From positions 1,364,001-1,428,000 of the forward strand of contig NZ_JAGGMQ010000001.1 in the NCBI RefSeq assembly GCF_017875465.1: a DNA stretch of 64,000 nt, in the 5' to 3' direction. Every line of letters starts with the position of its first letter. The first letter of the stretch is position 1. Made by a program: the position numbers and the translations under genes. The notes beneath the pieces are model-generated. The model did no database searches and was not told the origin of the DNA. It saw only the letters and a list, made by a program, of their open reading frames with translations. This document shows positions 40,386 to 49,995 of the stretch, in pieces. Origin of the DNA: Winslowiella toletana (lineage in GTDB: Bacteria > Pseudomonadota > Gammaproteobacteria > Enterobacterales > Enterobacteriaceae).

Positions 40386-40855
40386 TGGCAGTTTCCCTGT
40401 TCTTCAGCTTTACACAGGCGGATACGCGCCCGCGCGGAGACAATAATCCGCCAGTTGCCCGCGCCATTGGCAAATTCGATATTGCCCGCCCGCGCCACAT
40501 TTCGTTTGCCATAGAACCCCATCCCCTGAGTGAGATTCAGCAGCTGAACATCGGCATGGGGCGCGATCAGCTGGTCGCGTCGCCCGCTTTCACAAGCTCC
40601 GGCGGGCATCACGCCACTGCCGAGACACCAGCGTGCTCCCGGCTTCAGCCACAGCACCTGTTCGCTGTTGTGCCAGTTAGCCCAGGCACGCAGCTGGTGC
40701 AGGAAATGCTGGATCTGCTGTGCGGTCTCCGCCAGTCGCTGCTGCTGTTGCCAGCGTACCCAGCCGGCCATCGCGCTGACGCCAAGGATGCCAGCAATCA
40801 TCAGCACGATAAGCAGTTCCGGCAAGGTATAGCCTTGTGAGTTTTTTGTTTTCAT
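40382..40855 (-). CDS. ppdA: Prepilin-type protein PpdA
   Basis: Pseudopilin of 157 aa and first gene of ppdA-ppdB-ygdB-ppdC-recC. Start MKTKNSQGYTLPELLIVLM with the cleavage site after Gly8 and an aromatic +1 (Tyr). GspH-like C-terminal features are present (ARWCLGSGVMPAGACES, with paired cysteines). The 231-bp gap upstream is shared with the divergent DUF943 gene. Confidence 0.9.
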   Translation of the reverse strand: MKTKNSQGYTLPELLIVLMIAGILGVSAMAGWVRWQQQQRLAETAQQIQHFLHQLRAWANWHNSEQVLWLKPGARWCLGSGVMPAGACESGRRDQLIAPHADVQLLNLTQGMGFYGKRNVARAGNIEFANGAGNWRIIVSARARIRLCKAEEQGNCQ

Positions 40856-41022
40856 TGCAGATAATGTGAAGTAAACAATGGCAGGATACGAGCAGCATTG
40901 ACGTACTTATCGGCATGGCGCGAAATAAGATTTACCCGTTTGCAGCCAGTCACATAGCGCTGTGATCCTGCTTCCGGATCGGCCACTGACTCGACGCCAG
41001 GATAAACAGACAAGGATGTCTT

Positions 41023-41103
41023 ATGACGTATGAAACTGAACTGATTGCGGCAAACAGTGCAGAAATTGAGATTGAAGAATATAAAAATGAAAAGGTCTGG
41101 TAA
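41023..41103 (+). CDS. Possible 26-aa leader peptide overlapping the DUF943 gene
   Basis: ATG at 41023 follows AAGGA at a good distance (6 nt); the 26 codons (MTYETELIAANSAEIEIEEY...) end in TAA at 41101-41103, 17 nt past the DUF943 start. It could couple translation of the DUF943 gene, which has a poor ribosome site of its own, or could be a truncated relic. Not recognised as any family. Confidence 0.4.
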   Translation: MTYETELIAANSAEIEIEEYKNEKVW

Positions 41104-41548
41104 GACTATGTTATCAGCAAGCATCCTGCTGATGGCTGCCTGTTACTTCTGGAGCCTTCGTCCTGTCAACGTCATCGGCGTTCATTACCACAATGATTTT
41201 AGCTATGTGATAGTTGACCACCTTCCTTTTACTGACAAAGCAAAAGTTAACTGGTGGTTAGATCATCAGCAGGAGTTCCGGGAGAAATACCATATCCCCG
41301 CGCCTTCAGAGTCAGGAAACTTTGATGTTTCGGTGTGGGCTGCCGGCAAAGGGTATCTCAATTACGATCAGAGCTATAAACAAGATTTGCTGTGCTTTAA
41401 AGATATGGAAAGCCAGGATAACTGTATTGAAAAAAATCTGTTACTTACCATCAAGAATATACCCGGGCAGAAGGTTTATTTTGTCATAGGGTTTCATGAT
41501 AGCGTCTATCAACCGGACAATGATAAACGTTTAATTCGCGTACAATAA
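41087..41548 (+). CDS. DUF943 family membrane protein (copy 2)
   Basis: Paralogue of 15218-15685. 153 aa from ATG 41087; one N-terminal membrane segment (MLSASILLMAACYFWSL, residues 8-24), then NVIGVHYHNDFSYVIVDHLPF, NWWLDHQQEF and LLCFKDMES..NCIEKN, the typical DUF943 core. Function unknown. It is A+T-rich, lies between ppdA and thyA, which are neighbours in E. coli, and shares its upstream 231 bp with ppdA. The ribosome site is weak unless coupled to the upstream 26-codon ORF. Confidence 0.8.
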   Translation: MKRSGKTMLSASILLMAACYFWSLRPVNVIGVHYHNDFSYVIVDHLPFTDKAKVNWWLDHQQEFREKYHIPAPSESGNFDVSVWAAGKGYLNYDQSYKQDLLCFKDMESQDNCIEKNLLLTIKNIPGQKVYFVIGFHDSVYQPDNDKRLIRVQ

Positions 41549-41596
41549 ATGTCCGCCTTGCCCCGACATTTTCTGTACCGGGTACATCATAAACCA

Positions 41597-41624
41597 TGCG
41601 GTGGCCAGCAAACTGACCACCGCA
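41597..41624. terminator. Convergent hairpin between DUF943 gene and thyA
   Basis: TGCGGTGG / CCACCGCA, an 8-bp perfect stem with a 12-nt loop in the gap between convergent genes; no T-run. Confidence 0.45.
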
Positions 41625-41632
41625 ACCGTTAG

Positions 41633-42427
41633 TTAAATCGCTACCGGCGCTTTAATTGGCGGGTGGGGATCGTAACCCTCAATCTCGAAATCTTCGAAAC
41701 GGTAATCAAAAATCGATGCAGGCTTACGCTTAATCACCAGCTTCGGCAACGGACGCGGCTCGCGCGACAGCTGCAGATCGGTCTGTTCCAGATGGTTGCT
41801 GTAGAGATGGGTATCACCACCGGTCCAGACAAAATCACCGACGGTCAGATCGCACTGCTGCGCCACCATATGCACCAGCAGCGCATAGCTGGCGATATTG
41901 AATGGCAGGCCAAGGAACACATCGCAGGAGCGCTGATACAGCTGGCAGGAGAGCTTTCCATCGGCAACATAGAACTGGAAGAAAGCGTGGCACGGCGCCA
42001 GCGCCATCTGATCCAGCTCACCAACGTTCCACGACGAGACGATAATACGGCGGGAATCCGGGTCCTGCTTCAGCTGTTCCAGCACTTTGCTGATCTGGTC
42101 AATCTGACGACCATCCGCCGCGCCCCAGCTGCGCCACTGCTTACCGTATACCGGGCCTAAATCACCGTTCTCATCCGCCCACTCATCCCAGATAGAGACT
42201 TTGTTCTCTTTCAGATAAGCGGTATTGGTATCACCCTGCAAAAACCACAGCAGCTCATGGATAATGGAGCGCAGATGGCAGCGTTTGGTAGTGACCAGCG
42301 GAAAACCTTCCTGCAGGTTGAAACGCATCTGATGGCCAAAAATCGACAGCGTGCCGGTTCCGGTACGATCGTTTTTCGCTGTGCCCTCAGCGAGCACTTT
42401 CTGCATTAAATCCAGATACTGTTTCAT
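41633..42427 (-). CDS. thyA: Thymidylate synthase
   Basis: Makes dTMP from dUMP with methylenetetrahydrofolate. 264 aa, nearly identical in motifs to E. coli ThyA: nucleophile C146 in [10 protein letters not shown], substrate loop [16 protein letters not shown], and IDHYKPH-type dUMP contacts replaced in view by GDTHLYSNH. It starts 6 nt after the lgt stop, so the two are cotranscribed, as in E. coli. Confidence 0.97.
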   Translation of the reverse strand: MKQYLDLMQKVLAEGTAKNDRTGTGTLSIFGHQMRFNLQEGFPLVTTKRCHLRSIIHELLWFLQGDTNTAYLKENKVSIWDEWADENGDLGPVYGKQWRSWGAADGRQIDQISKVLEQLKQDPDSRRIIVSSWNVGELDQMALAPCHAFFQFYVADGKLSCQLYQRSCDVFLGLPFNIASYALLVHMVAQQCDLTVGDFVWTGGDTHLYSNHLEQTDLQLSREPRPLPKLVIKRKPASIFDYRFEDFEIEGYDPHPPIKAPVAI

Positions 42428-42433
42428 TTTTCC

Positions 42434-43306
42434 TCACGAAATTTGTTGCTGCGGGCGACGACGGTACGCCCAAATCATCATTATCACACCGGCCAGAATC
42501 ATCGGCACCGACAGAATCTGACCCATGCTAATCACACCATCGAACAGGCCAAGCTGCGCGTCCGGCTGGCGGAAGAACTCAATAAAGATGCGGAAAGCGC
42601 CATAGCCGATCAGGAACAGGCCGGAGACGGCTCCCATCGGGCGCGACTTACGAATAAACAGGTTAAGAATGATAAACAGCACAATCCCTTCCAGCAGCAG
42701 TTCGTAAACCTGCGACGGATGACGCGGCAGTACACCGTAGGTGGCCAGCAGCGACTGCCACTGCGGATGGGTTGCCGCCAGCGCCACGTCTTCGCCACGC
42801 GAGCCGGGGAACAGCATTGCCCAAGGCAGATCCGGCGCCACACGGCCCCACAGCTCGCCATTAATAAAGTTGCCGAGGCGACCCGCGCCGAGGCCAAACG
42901 GAATCAGCGGCGCGATAAAATCCGACACCTGGAAGAAGTTGCGTTTGGTGCGGTGCGCAAACCACAGCATTACGCCGATCACGCCCAGCAAACCGCCGTG
43001 GAATGACATGCCGCCATCCCAGACTTTAAACAGGTAGAGGGGATTATCGAGGAACAGCGGCATGTTGTAGAACAACACGTAACCGATACGACCACCGAGG
43101 AACACGCCGAGGAAACCGGCATACAGCAGGTTTTCGACTTCGTCTTTGGTCCAGCCACTGCCAGGTTTATTGGCCCGGCGCACCGCCAGCCACATAGCAA
43201 AGACGAAACCCACCAGATACATCAGGCCGTACCAGTGAAGGGAAACCGGCCCGACAGAGAAGATCACCGGGTCGAATTGAGGGAAAGCCAGATAGCCGTT
43301 ATTCAT
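42434..43306 (-). CDS. lgt: Prolipoprotein diacylglyceryl transferase
   Basis: Inner-membrane enzyme that attaches diacylglyceryl to the lipobox Cys of preprolipoproteins (needed for MltA, YgdI, YgdR and the outer-membrane efflux lipoprotein in this window). About seven membrane helices in 290 aa; essential H103 in MSFHGGLLG and the Lgt signature [14 protein letters not shown] near 142. Operon with thyA. Confidence 0.96.
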   Translation of the reverse strand: MNNGYLAFPQFDPVIFSVGPVSLHWYGLMYLVGFVFAMWLAVRRANKPGSGWTKDEVENLLYAGFLGVFLGGRIGYVLFYNMPLFLDNPLYLFKVWDGGMSFHGGLLGVIGVMLWFAHRTKRNFFQVSDFIAPLIPFGLGAGRLGNFINGELWGRVAPDLPWAMLFPGSRGEDVALAATHPQWQSLLATYGVLPRHPSQVYELLLEGIVLFIILNLFIRKSRPMGAVSGLFLIGYGAFRIFIEFFRQPDAQLGLFDGVISMGQILSVPMILAGVIMMIWAYRRRPQQQIS

Positions 43307-43502
43307 CTTTCACCATAAATTTTTGCCCTGAACGGGGGGCGGCTGAATGATTATACCAGTGCGCACAGGCGCTTATCCGCAGCGTTGTTGCCGCCTTGCG
43401 GCCATAAACCACAGATAATTAAGGCTGCGAATCATATCACAGCCCGAATTAATGCGGGGGCCAGAACGTGTAAACTTTAATAAAGCCTTGTTTCGCAGCG
43501 GC

Positions 43503-45749
43503 TTAACGTCCGCCACGAATCAATCCGCCCAGCCCGCGCTGCTCCATAAAAGCCGCTACCTGCTGACGAACGCCGCCAGCGGTATGCGCCAGCAGACTGC
43601 TCTCCGCCAGCTTTTCCGCCTCTTCGCGATCGATATGGCTGAGCAGATATTTCACCCGCGCCACATTACGCCCGTTCATGCTGAGATGGTGATAGCCGAG
43701 GCCAATCAGCAGCACCACACACATCGGGTCGCCCGCCATCTCGCCGCACAGACAGAGTTCAATGCCCGCACGCTCCGCCTGGATAGCGATACCCTGCAGG
43801 GCATGCAGCATCGCCGGGTGCAGACTGTCGTACAGGTTTGCCACCCGGGTATTGTTGCGATCGACGGCCAGCAGATACTGGGTTAAATCGTTGGTGCCAA
43901 CCGAGACAAAATCGACGCGTCCGGCCAGATGCGGGATCATAAACAGCATCGACGGCACTTCAATCATAATGCCGATACGCGGTTGCGGAATAACGTAACC
44001 GAGCATCTCTTCGACTTCGCGTCCGGCGCGTTCGATCAGGCGTTTTGCGTCGTCGATCTCATCAATGCTGGTGATCATCGGCAACAGAATGCTCAGATTA
44101 CCGGTCGCCGCATTGGCGCGCAGCATCGCCCGCACCTGCACCAGAAAGATCTCCGGCTGATCGAGCGTCAGACGGATGCCGCGCCAGCCGAGGCAGGGGT
44201 TCTCCTCGCTAATCGGCATATACGGCAGCTGTTTATCCGCGCCGATATCCAGCGTACGCAGCGTGACCGGCTTATTCAGAAACAGTTGCAGCATGCCCTG
44301 ATACTGCGCCACCTGCTCCTCTTCCGAAGGAAAGCCGCTGTGCAGCATAAACGGGATTTCGGTACGATACAGGCCGACGCCATCCACCCAGCTGCCGAGC
44401 GCCTGCTCATGTTCGGCGCTGAGACCGGCATTCAGCATCACCTGCACGCGCTCGCCGCTTTTTAATGCGCCCTGCTGCTCAACAAGATCTTCCGCCATCT
44501 TGCTCAGCTCGTTCTCTTCGCTGATCAGGCGCTGATACTCCTGCACCAGCACCGGCTCGGGATCAACCAGCAGTTCGCCGCGATAGCCATCGACAATCAG
44601 TAAGCGTTTATTCAGCAGCTCCGGCTGAATATCGGCGCCCATCACCGTCGGGATGCCCATGGCGCGCGCCAGAATCGCGGCATGGGAGTTGGCGGCGCCA
44701 TCGCGCACCACCACGCCAGCCAGACGATCCTGCGGCAACTCCGCCAGCGTGGTGGCGGTTAACTCGTCGGCCACCAGCACAAAGCGTTCTGGCCAGGCAT
44801 TGGTGCCCTGCAGGCTGTCGTCGAGGTGAAACAGCAGGCGCTGGCCCAGCACGCGCAGGTCACCGGCGCGTTCGCGCAGATAGTTATCCTGCAGGCTGGC
44901 GAACTGCGCGGCAAATTTCTCAATCACGGTTTTCACCGCCCACTCCGCCACTGAACCGGCATCAATTTCGGCAAACAGATCGGTTTTCAGCCGCGCATCG
45001 CTTAGCAGGTGCGAATAGAGATCGAAGATCGCCGCACTCTCTTTCTGCACGCTGGCAGTGAAACGTTTACTGAAGCGGCGAAACTCATTTGAGGCTTCAC
45101 CCATCGCCAGCAGCAGACGTTCGCGTTCACGCTGGCTGTCCAGCGTCGACGCGGCGGAAACCTGATCGAGCGACGGCTGGGTAGTATCAAGCCAGCCAGG
45201 CGCTACCGCCACGCCTGGCGCTGCGGCCAGCGCACGGATGCGCGTCTGTCTGAACTGGCCGAAAAGCTGATGAAGCTGGGACTGCGAAAGGAGGGTTGCC
45301 ATCTGAGTGGCAAGGGTAACCAGGAAAGACTCTTCGCTCTCATCGAACTGGCGATGTTCACGCTGCTGCACCACCAGCACGCCAAGTAACTGGCGTCGGG
45401 TGATAATCGGCACGCCAAGGAAGGAGCGGAAGCGTTCCTCCTTTACGGCCGGCACGTATTTAAAACTCGGGTGCTTTTGCGCATCCGCGAGATTAATCGG
45501 CTCGGCCAGACGGCCAACCAGCCCGACAATCCCCTCATCAAACGCAAGCGTAACCGTGCGACCACGCGGCTTTTTCAGCCCGCGCGTTGCCATCAGGTAG
45601 TAGCATTGACGATCGTGGTCAGCGAGATACACCGAGCAGACTTCAATATCCATCGCCAGGCAAATCTCGTTAACCAGGATCTCCAGCGACTCATTTAAGC
45701 GCGGAGCGCCCGCCACTTTCTCAACAATATCGCGCAACTGAGTGAGCAT
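43503..45749 (-). CDS. ptsP: PTS(Ntr) enzyme I
   Basis: Phosphoenolpyruvate-protein phosphotransferase of the nitrogen PTS, passing phosphate to NPr. An N-terminal GAF domain (about residues 1-165, which in E. coli senses glutamine and 2-oxoglutarate) precedes the enzyme I region; phospho-His is H356 in GAANSHAAILARAMGIP, and the PEP-binding C-terminal barrel shows LGWRGIRLTLD and LCGEMAGDP with a Cys active-site residue. 748 aa. It is 12 nt after rppH. Confidence 0.96.
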   Translation of the reverse strand: MLTQLRDIVEKVAGAPRLNESLEILVNEICLAMDIEVCSVYLADHDRQCYYLMATRGLKKPRGRTVTLAFDEGIVGLVGRLAEPINLADAQKHPSFKYVPAVKEERFRSFLGVPIITRRQLLGVLVVQQREHRQFDESEESFLVTLATQMATLLSQSQLHQLFGQFRQTRIRALAAAPGVAVAPGWLDTTQPSLDQVSAASTLDSQRERERLLLAMGEASNEFRRFSKRFTASVQKESAAIFDLYSHLLSDARLKTDLFAEIDAGSVAEWAVKTVIEKFAAQFASLQDNYLRERAGDLRVLGQRLLFHLDDSLQGTNAWPERFVLVADELTATTLAELPQDRLAGVVVRDGAANSHAAILARAMGIPTVMGADIQPELLNKRLLIVDGYRGELLVDPEPVLVQEYQRLISEENELSKMAEDLVEQQGALKSGERVQVMLNAGLSAEHEQALGSWVDGVGLYRTEIPFMLHSGFPSEEEQVAQYQGMLQLFLNKPVTLRTLDIGADKQLPYMPISEENPCLGWRGIRLTLDQPEIFLVQVRAMLRANAATGNLSILLPMITSIDEIDDAKRLIERAGREVEEMLGYVIPQPRIGIMIEVPSMLFMIPHLAGRVDFVSVGTNDLTQYLLAVDRNNTRVANLYDSLHPAMLHALQGIAIQAERAGIELCLCGEMAGDPMCVVLLIGLGYHHLSMNGRNVARVKYLLSHIDREEAEKLAESSLLAHTAGGVRQQVAAFMEQRGLGGLIRGGR

Positions 45750-45761
45750 AATCTGCGTGGC

Positions 45762-46289
45762 TTAACCTCTTTTCCGTCGATAAGCAGGCGCATTGCGCTG
45801 CACAGAACTCTCCTGCAACGGCATTACCACACCAGAAAACTCTTTCATAACGCGGCGGTAAACATCACGTTTAAAAGAAACCACCTGGCGTACCGGATAC
45901 CAGAAGCTCACCCAGCGCCAGCCATCGAACTCTGGCGTGCTGCTGGTTTGCATATTGATATCCGCGTCATTACACATCAACTGCAGAAGAAACCACTTTT
46001 GTTTCTGGCCGATACAAACCGGCTTTGTGTCCCAACGCACCAAACGTTTTGGCAACTTATAACGTAACCAGTTACGGGTAGAAGCAAGAATACGGACGTC
46101 TTTCCGGTGTAAACCAACTTCTTCGAAAAGTTCGCGGTACATCGCCTGTTCCGCAGTCTCACCAGGATTAATCCCTCCCTGAGGAAACTGCCAGGAGTGT
46201 TGCCCATAACGCCTGGCCCACAACACTTGTCCCTGCTTATTACAGATTACGATACCAACATTCGGGCGGTAGCCATCATCATCGATCAC
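45762..46289 (-). CDS. rppH: RNA pyrophosphohydrolase RppH
   Basis: Nudix hydrolase that removes pyrophosphate from 5' triphosphate mRNA ends, starting RNase E decay. The Nudix box runs from G38 to about 60 with catalytic E53, E56 and E57 ([10 protein letters not shown]). 175 aa. The start is a GTG at 46289 with GAGGT upstream, as in E. coli. First gene of rppH-ptsP. Confidence 0.96.
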   Translation of the reverse strand: MIDDDGYRPNVGIVICNKQGQVLWARRYGQHSWQFPQGGINPGETAEQAMYRELFEEVGLHRKDVRILASTRNWLRYKLPKRLVRWDTKPVCIGQKQKWFLLQLMCNDADINMQTSSTPEFDGWRWVSFWYPVRQVVSFKRDVYRRVMKEFSGVVMPLQESSVQRNAPAYRRKRG

Positions 46290-46365
46290 CGGACTACCTC
46301 AAACTAATACTCGGATGTTCTGATTGTTTCATACTCCTTACAGGCGGTAAACCACTGGTTACGGC

Positions 46366-46782
46366 TGTGAACAACGGATAACAATGGGATAACTCACAGA
46401 TATCAGCAAAGTTATAAACAGGAGCGACTAAAAAAGGGCGATCTTATTCACGTTTTCTGTGGATAGCTTTGTGCAGAACTCGGTACATAACCGGGTAAAA
46501 CTTTTTGCGGCAAGAGAAAAACGATTTTTAACCTTAGGAATTAACCTATATTAATCAATCCGATGATAAGGTTGATCACAGGCTTTAGCGGCTTAATAAG
46601 CTCCACTAAATAGCCCTGTTTTCGTAACTGGTGAAAGATCGAACGCTGAGCTTTTTATCCACAGATTATGCCAATAAGTTACGCACAAAATGCACTGTTC
46701 GCGTAAAAAAGCGGGTCGTCAAGGCTGTAAATCAAAACAGTATTCTTTTAAAAAGCGACTTATCCCACATTTCTGTGGATAA
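46366..46782. promoter_or_regulatory. DARS2-like DnaA-box cluster between rppH and mutH
   Basis: In the 687-bp gap before mutH there are two perfect DnaA boxes, TTATCCACA at 46655-46663 and, inverted, TGTGGATAA at 46774-46782. Near matches are TGTGAACAA (46366-46374), TGTGGATAG (46458-46466) and TTACGCACA (46679-46687). Just before the last box, TTATCCCACA (46759-46768) makes an almost mirror-image pair with it. An IHF-like AATCAATCCGATG lies at 46553-46565 (one mismatch). E. coli DARS2, which regenerates ATP-DnaA with IHF and Fis, occupies this locus next to mutH. Ends are approximate; a 7-bp stem (CCGCCAC/GTGGCGG, 46828-46851) follows, and nothing else is seen in the gap. Confidence 0.7.
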
Positions 46783-46976
46783 CCGGGGGGTAGAACCTGT
46801 TCATTGTTGATGACAACATGGGAAAACCCGCCACACGGCAAAAAGTGGCGGCTGGCGTGCAGGGTAAAAAAGCATGAGTAATCATGCTATTATTGCTGTT
46901 TTACACAACAGACTGGGCGCGTGATTTATTATGCGTCATAACTGACTGTTTTTTAACCTTCACCGCAGGAATTGTT

Positions 46977-47663
46977 ATGGCTGTTGATTTTCCGTCTATT
47001 CTTCCGCCGGAAGATGAAGCCACCTTGCTGGCGCGTGCGCAGGCGCTGGCTGGCTTTACGCTGGCAGAACTGGCCCTGAAAGCGCAGTTGCCGATACCGG
47101 CGGATCTGAAACGGGATAAAGGCTGGGTAGGCGCACTGCTGGAGATCCATCTCGGCGCCAGCGCTGGCAGTAAGCCCGAACAGGACTTCGCTGCCATCGG
47201 CATCGAACTGAAAACCATTCCGGTAGACAGCCTGGGACGACCGCTGGAAACCACCTTTGTTTGCGTGGCGCCGCTGACCGGCAATAGCGGCGTGACCTGG
47301 CACAACAGCCATGTGCGCCACAAACTGACGCGGGTGCTATGGATCCCGGTTGAAGGCGATCGCGCCATCCCGCTGGCTGAACGCCGCGTCGGCGCGCCGC
47401 TGCTGTGGAGTCCGAGCGCCGCCGAAGAGGATCAGCTGCGACGCGACTGGGAAGAGTTAATGGATATGATTGTGCTTGGTCAGGTGGAGCGTATCACTGC
47501 ACGCCATGGTGAAGTGCTGCAAATTCGCCCTAAAGCTGCTAACAGCAAAGCACTGACTGAAGGGATCGGTGCAAACGGTCAGCCGATTATGACCCTGCCG
47601 CGCGGCTTTTATCTGAAGAAAACCTTTACCGGCCCACTGCTGGCACGGCACTTTTTACTTTAA
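46977..47663 (+). CDS. mutH: DNA mismatch repair endonuclease MutH
   Basis: Nicks the unmethylated strand at hemimethylated GATC after activation by MutL. The catalytic set D70, E77 and K79 lies in [15 protein letters not shown] at E. coli positions. ATG 46977 follows AGGA by 6 nt and gives 228 aa; the longer in-frame ATG at 46884 is rejected because the added stretch is hydrophobic and not family-like. Confidence 0.96.
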   Translation: MAVDFPSILPPEDEATLLARAQALAGFTLAELALKAQLPIPADLKRDKGWVGALLEIHLGASAGSKPEQDFAAIGIELKTIPVDSLGRPLETTFVCVAPLTGNSGVTWHNSHVRHKLTRVLWIPVEGDRAIPLAERRVGAPLLWSPSAAEEDQLRRDWEELMDMIVLGQVERITARHGEVLQIRPKAANSKALTEGIGANGQPIMTLPRGFYLKKTFTGPLLARHFLL

Positions 47664-47731
47664 AGTTTTCCCGCCGCTGTCAATCATCGGTATAATCGCC
47701 GTTTAACTTTCGTTTAGGATACGCTGGCACA

Positions 47732-48442
47732 ATGTTTGACTGGATTGCAGACCCCAATGCCTGGTTGGCGCTCGGAACGCTGACCATTCTGGAAATCGTT
47801 CTTGGTATTGATAATATTATCTTCCTTTCACTGGTTGTCGCTAAGCTACCAAAGCATCAACAGAACAAAGCACGCCGCCTGGGTCTGGCTGGCGCAATGC
47901 TGATGCGCTTAGGACTGCTGGCGTCGATAGCCTGGGTTATTCGCCTGACCACCCCGCTGTTCACCCTGATGGACCACGCTTTTTCAGCACGCGATCTGAT
48001 TCTGCTGTTTGGTGGCCTGTTCCTGTTGTGGAAATCGAGTATGGAGATCCATGAAACCATTGAGGGCGGTGAAAGCGAAAATAACACCAATGTGCACTCC
48101 TTTTTTGGCGCCATCGTGCAGATTATGCTGCTGGATATTATTTTCAGCCTCGATTCGGTAATTACCGCCGTCGGCCTCTCTGACCATCTGTTTATTATGA
48201 TGGCCGCAGTGGTGATCGCGGTGGGCGTAATGATGTTTGCCGCCCGGGCGGTCGGTGAGTTTGTTGATCGCCATCCATCGGTGAAAATGCTGGCGCTGGC
48301 ATTCCTGATTCTGGTCGGTTTTACCCTGATTCTGGAAAGTTTTAACATCCATGTACCAAAAGGTTACATTTATTTCGCCATGTTCTTCTCCATGGCGGTA
48401 GAGAGCCTGAACCTGATGCGTAGCCGGAAAAAACCGCAGTAA
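47732..48442 (+). CDS. ygdQ: TerC family integral membrane protein YgdQ
   Basis: Inner-membrane protein of 236 aa with about seven helices. TerC signature acidic residues are in EIVLGIDNIIFLS (helix 1-2) and LDIIFSLDSVITAVGL near residue 133. E. coli YgdQ is a UPF0053 member of unknown function; some TerC relatives handle manganese. Located 68 bp after mutH. Confidence 0.93.
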   Translation: MFDWIADPNAWLALGTLTILEIVLGIDNIIFLSLVVAKLPKHQQNKARRLGLAGAMLMRLGLLASIAWVIRLTTPLFTLMDHAFSARDLILLFGGLFLLWKSSMEIHETIEGGESENNTNVHSFFGAIVQIMLLDIIFSLDSVITAVGLSDHLFIMMAAVVIAVGVMMFAARAVGEFVDRHPSVKMLALAFLILVGFTLILESFNIHVPKGYIYFAMFFSMAVESLNLMRSRKKPQ

Positions 48443-48449
48443 TCCCTGT

Positions 48450-48474
48450 CAATGGCGAGTTGTGCTCGCCATTG
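48450..48474 (+). terminator. Hairpin downstream of ygdQ
   Basis: CAATGGCGAG / CTCGCCATTG, a perfect 10-bp stem with loop TTGTG, 7 bp after the ygdQ stop. No clear T-run. Confidence 0.5.
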
Positions 48475-48561
48475 CAATTCAGAATCGTGCGATTAACGTC
48501 CCACAGTAAATGGTTTATTACTACACTGGTAAACTGAAGAGAAAACTGAGGGAGAGCATGG

Positions 48562-48777
48562 ATGAAGTGGATGTTAAGTACAGCCGCGATCGCAGTAGCG
48601 CTACTGGTAAGCGGTTGTAGCAGTGATTATGTGATGGCGACGAAAGACGGCAATATGATTATGACCGATGGCAAACCGGTTATCGATAAAGATACCGGGC
48701 TGGTAAAATATGTCGATCAGTCGGGACATGAATTGCAGATCAACGGTGACGAAGTCTCTACCATCATCGAGCGTTAA
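48562..48777 (+). CDS. ygdR: YgdI/YgdR family lipoprotein
   Basis: 71-aa lipoprotein (DUF903). Signal peptide [19 protein letters not shown] with modified Cys19, then [25 protein letters not shown] is 7 nt before the ATG; an out-of-frame ATG at 48558 is ignored. Paralogue of ygdI at 18554-18778. Confidence 0.92.
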   Translation: MKWMLSTAAIAVALLVSGCSSDYVMATKDGNMIMTDGKPVIDKDTGLVKYVDQSGHELQINGDEVSTIIER

Positions 48778-48940
48778 TCCTCCTGAATTTTACCTGCTGC
48801 ACTCTTTCCGGAGATGCGGCGGGCTTAACCTGCGCATTTCCCGTTAAATCCCCTCTTCCCCCTCTGCGCCAGCACGGGTTATAGTCAAAAAAGCTGCAAC
48901 AGGAATTAACCTTTCCATAATGAAAAAAGGAAGCCGGCAA

Positions 48941-49981
48941 ATGCAATATCACCGCATCCCCCATAGCACACTGGAAGTCAGCACGCTGGGGTTAGGAACC
49001 ATGACGTTTGGTGAGCAAAATAGCGAAGCCGACGCCCATGCTCAACTGGATTTGGCATTAAGTTCCGGTATCAATCTGATTGATACTGCTGAGATGTACC
49101 CGGTGCCACCGCGCCCGGAAACCCAGGGGTTAACCGAAAGCTATATTGGTAGCTGGATCAAGGCGCGCGGCAACCGCGATAAAATCGTGCTGGCGTCGAA
49201 AGTCGCCGGGCCGTCACGCGGCAATGATGCCTCGATTCGTCCGCAGCAGGCGCTGGATCGTAAAAATATCCGTGAGGCGCTGGACGCTTCATTAAAACGT
49301 CTGAATACCGACTATCTCGATCTTTACCAGCTGCACTGGCCACAGCGCCCGGCGAACTACTTTGGCAAGCTGGGATATGAATACAGCGACGCCAGCGTGC
49401 CGGTTACGTTGCTGGAAACCCTGGAAGCGCTGAACGAGCAGGTACGCGCCGGTAAAATTCGTTATATCGGCGTGTCTAACGAAACCGCCTGGGGCGTAAT
49501 GCGTTACCTGCAACTGGCGGAAAAACATGAGCTGCCGCGCATCGTCACCATTCAGAACCCCTACAGCCTGCTGAACCGCAGTTTTGAAGTGAATCTGGCG
49601 GAGATCAGCCAGCATGAAGGCGTCGAACTGCTGGCCTATTCGAGCCTGGCGTTTGGTACGCTGAGCGGGAAATATCTGAATGGCGCGAAACCGGCTGGCG
49701 CGCGTAATACGCTGTTTAGTCGTTTTACCCGTTACAGTGGCGAACAGTCGCAACAGGCAATTGCCGAGTATGTGGCATTAGCCGGTAAGCATAATCTGGA
49801 TCCGTCACAGATGGCGCTGGCCTTTGTGCGTCAGCAACCGTTTGTCGCCAGTACCTTATTAGGCGCCACCACGCTGGAACAGCTGAAGATCAATATCGAC
49901 AGCTTCAACCTGACGCTGGATGAAGAGGTGATGCAGGGGCTGGAAGCGATTCATCGTCGTTATACCTATCCGGCTCCCTGA
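48941..49981 (+). CDS. tas: Aldo/keto reductase Tas
   Basis: NADP(H)-dependent AKR family protein (346 aa) with D48 and Y53 of the catalytic tetrad in INLIDTAEMYP, the LHWPQR block near 134 and VSNETAWGVM. In E. coli tas suppresses a tyrosine auxotrophy in starved cells, but its true substrate is unknown. ATG 48941 follows AAAGGAAG and gives the E. coli length, so the 7-codon extension is rejected. Confidence 0.93.
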   Translation: MQYHRIPHSTLEVSTLGLGTMTFGEQNSEADAHAQLDLALSSGINLIDTAEMYPVPPRPETQGLTESYIGSWIKARGNRDKIVLASKVAGPSRGNDASIRPQQALDRKNIREALDASLKRLNTDYLDLYQLHWPQRPANYFGKLGYEYSDASVPVTLLETLEALNEQVRAGKIRYIGVSNETAWGVMRYLQLAEKHELPRIVTIQNPYSLLNRSFEVNLAEISQHEGVELLAYSSLAFGTLSGKYLNGAKPAGARNTLFSRFTRYSGEQSQQAIAEYVALAGKHNLDPSQMALAFVRQQPFVASTLLGATTLEQLKINIDSFNLTLDEEVMQGLEAIHRRYTYPAP

Positions 49982-49995
49982 TAGCGCATTAACAC

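Noticed and set aside
40950..40965. TCACATAGCGCTGTGA, a CRP-like palindrome between ppdA and the DUF943 gene
   Set aside because: The half sites are in reverse order to the CRP consensus (TGTGA-N6-TCACA), so CRP binding is not supported; at most an unassigned symmetric element.
46884..46976. N-terminal extension of MutH from an upstream ATG
   Set aside because: The added 31 residues are hydrophobic and unlike MutH, while ATG 46977 has a good AGGA site and gives the normal length with D70, E77 and K79 in register.
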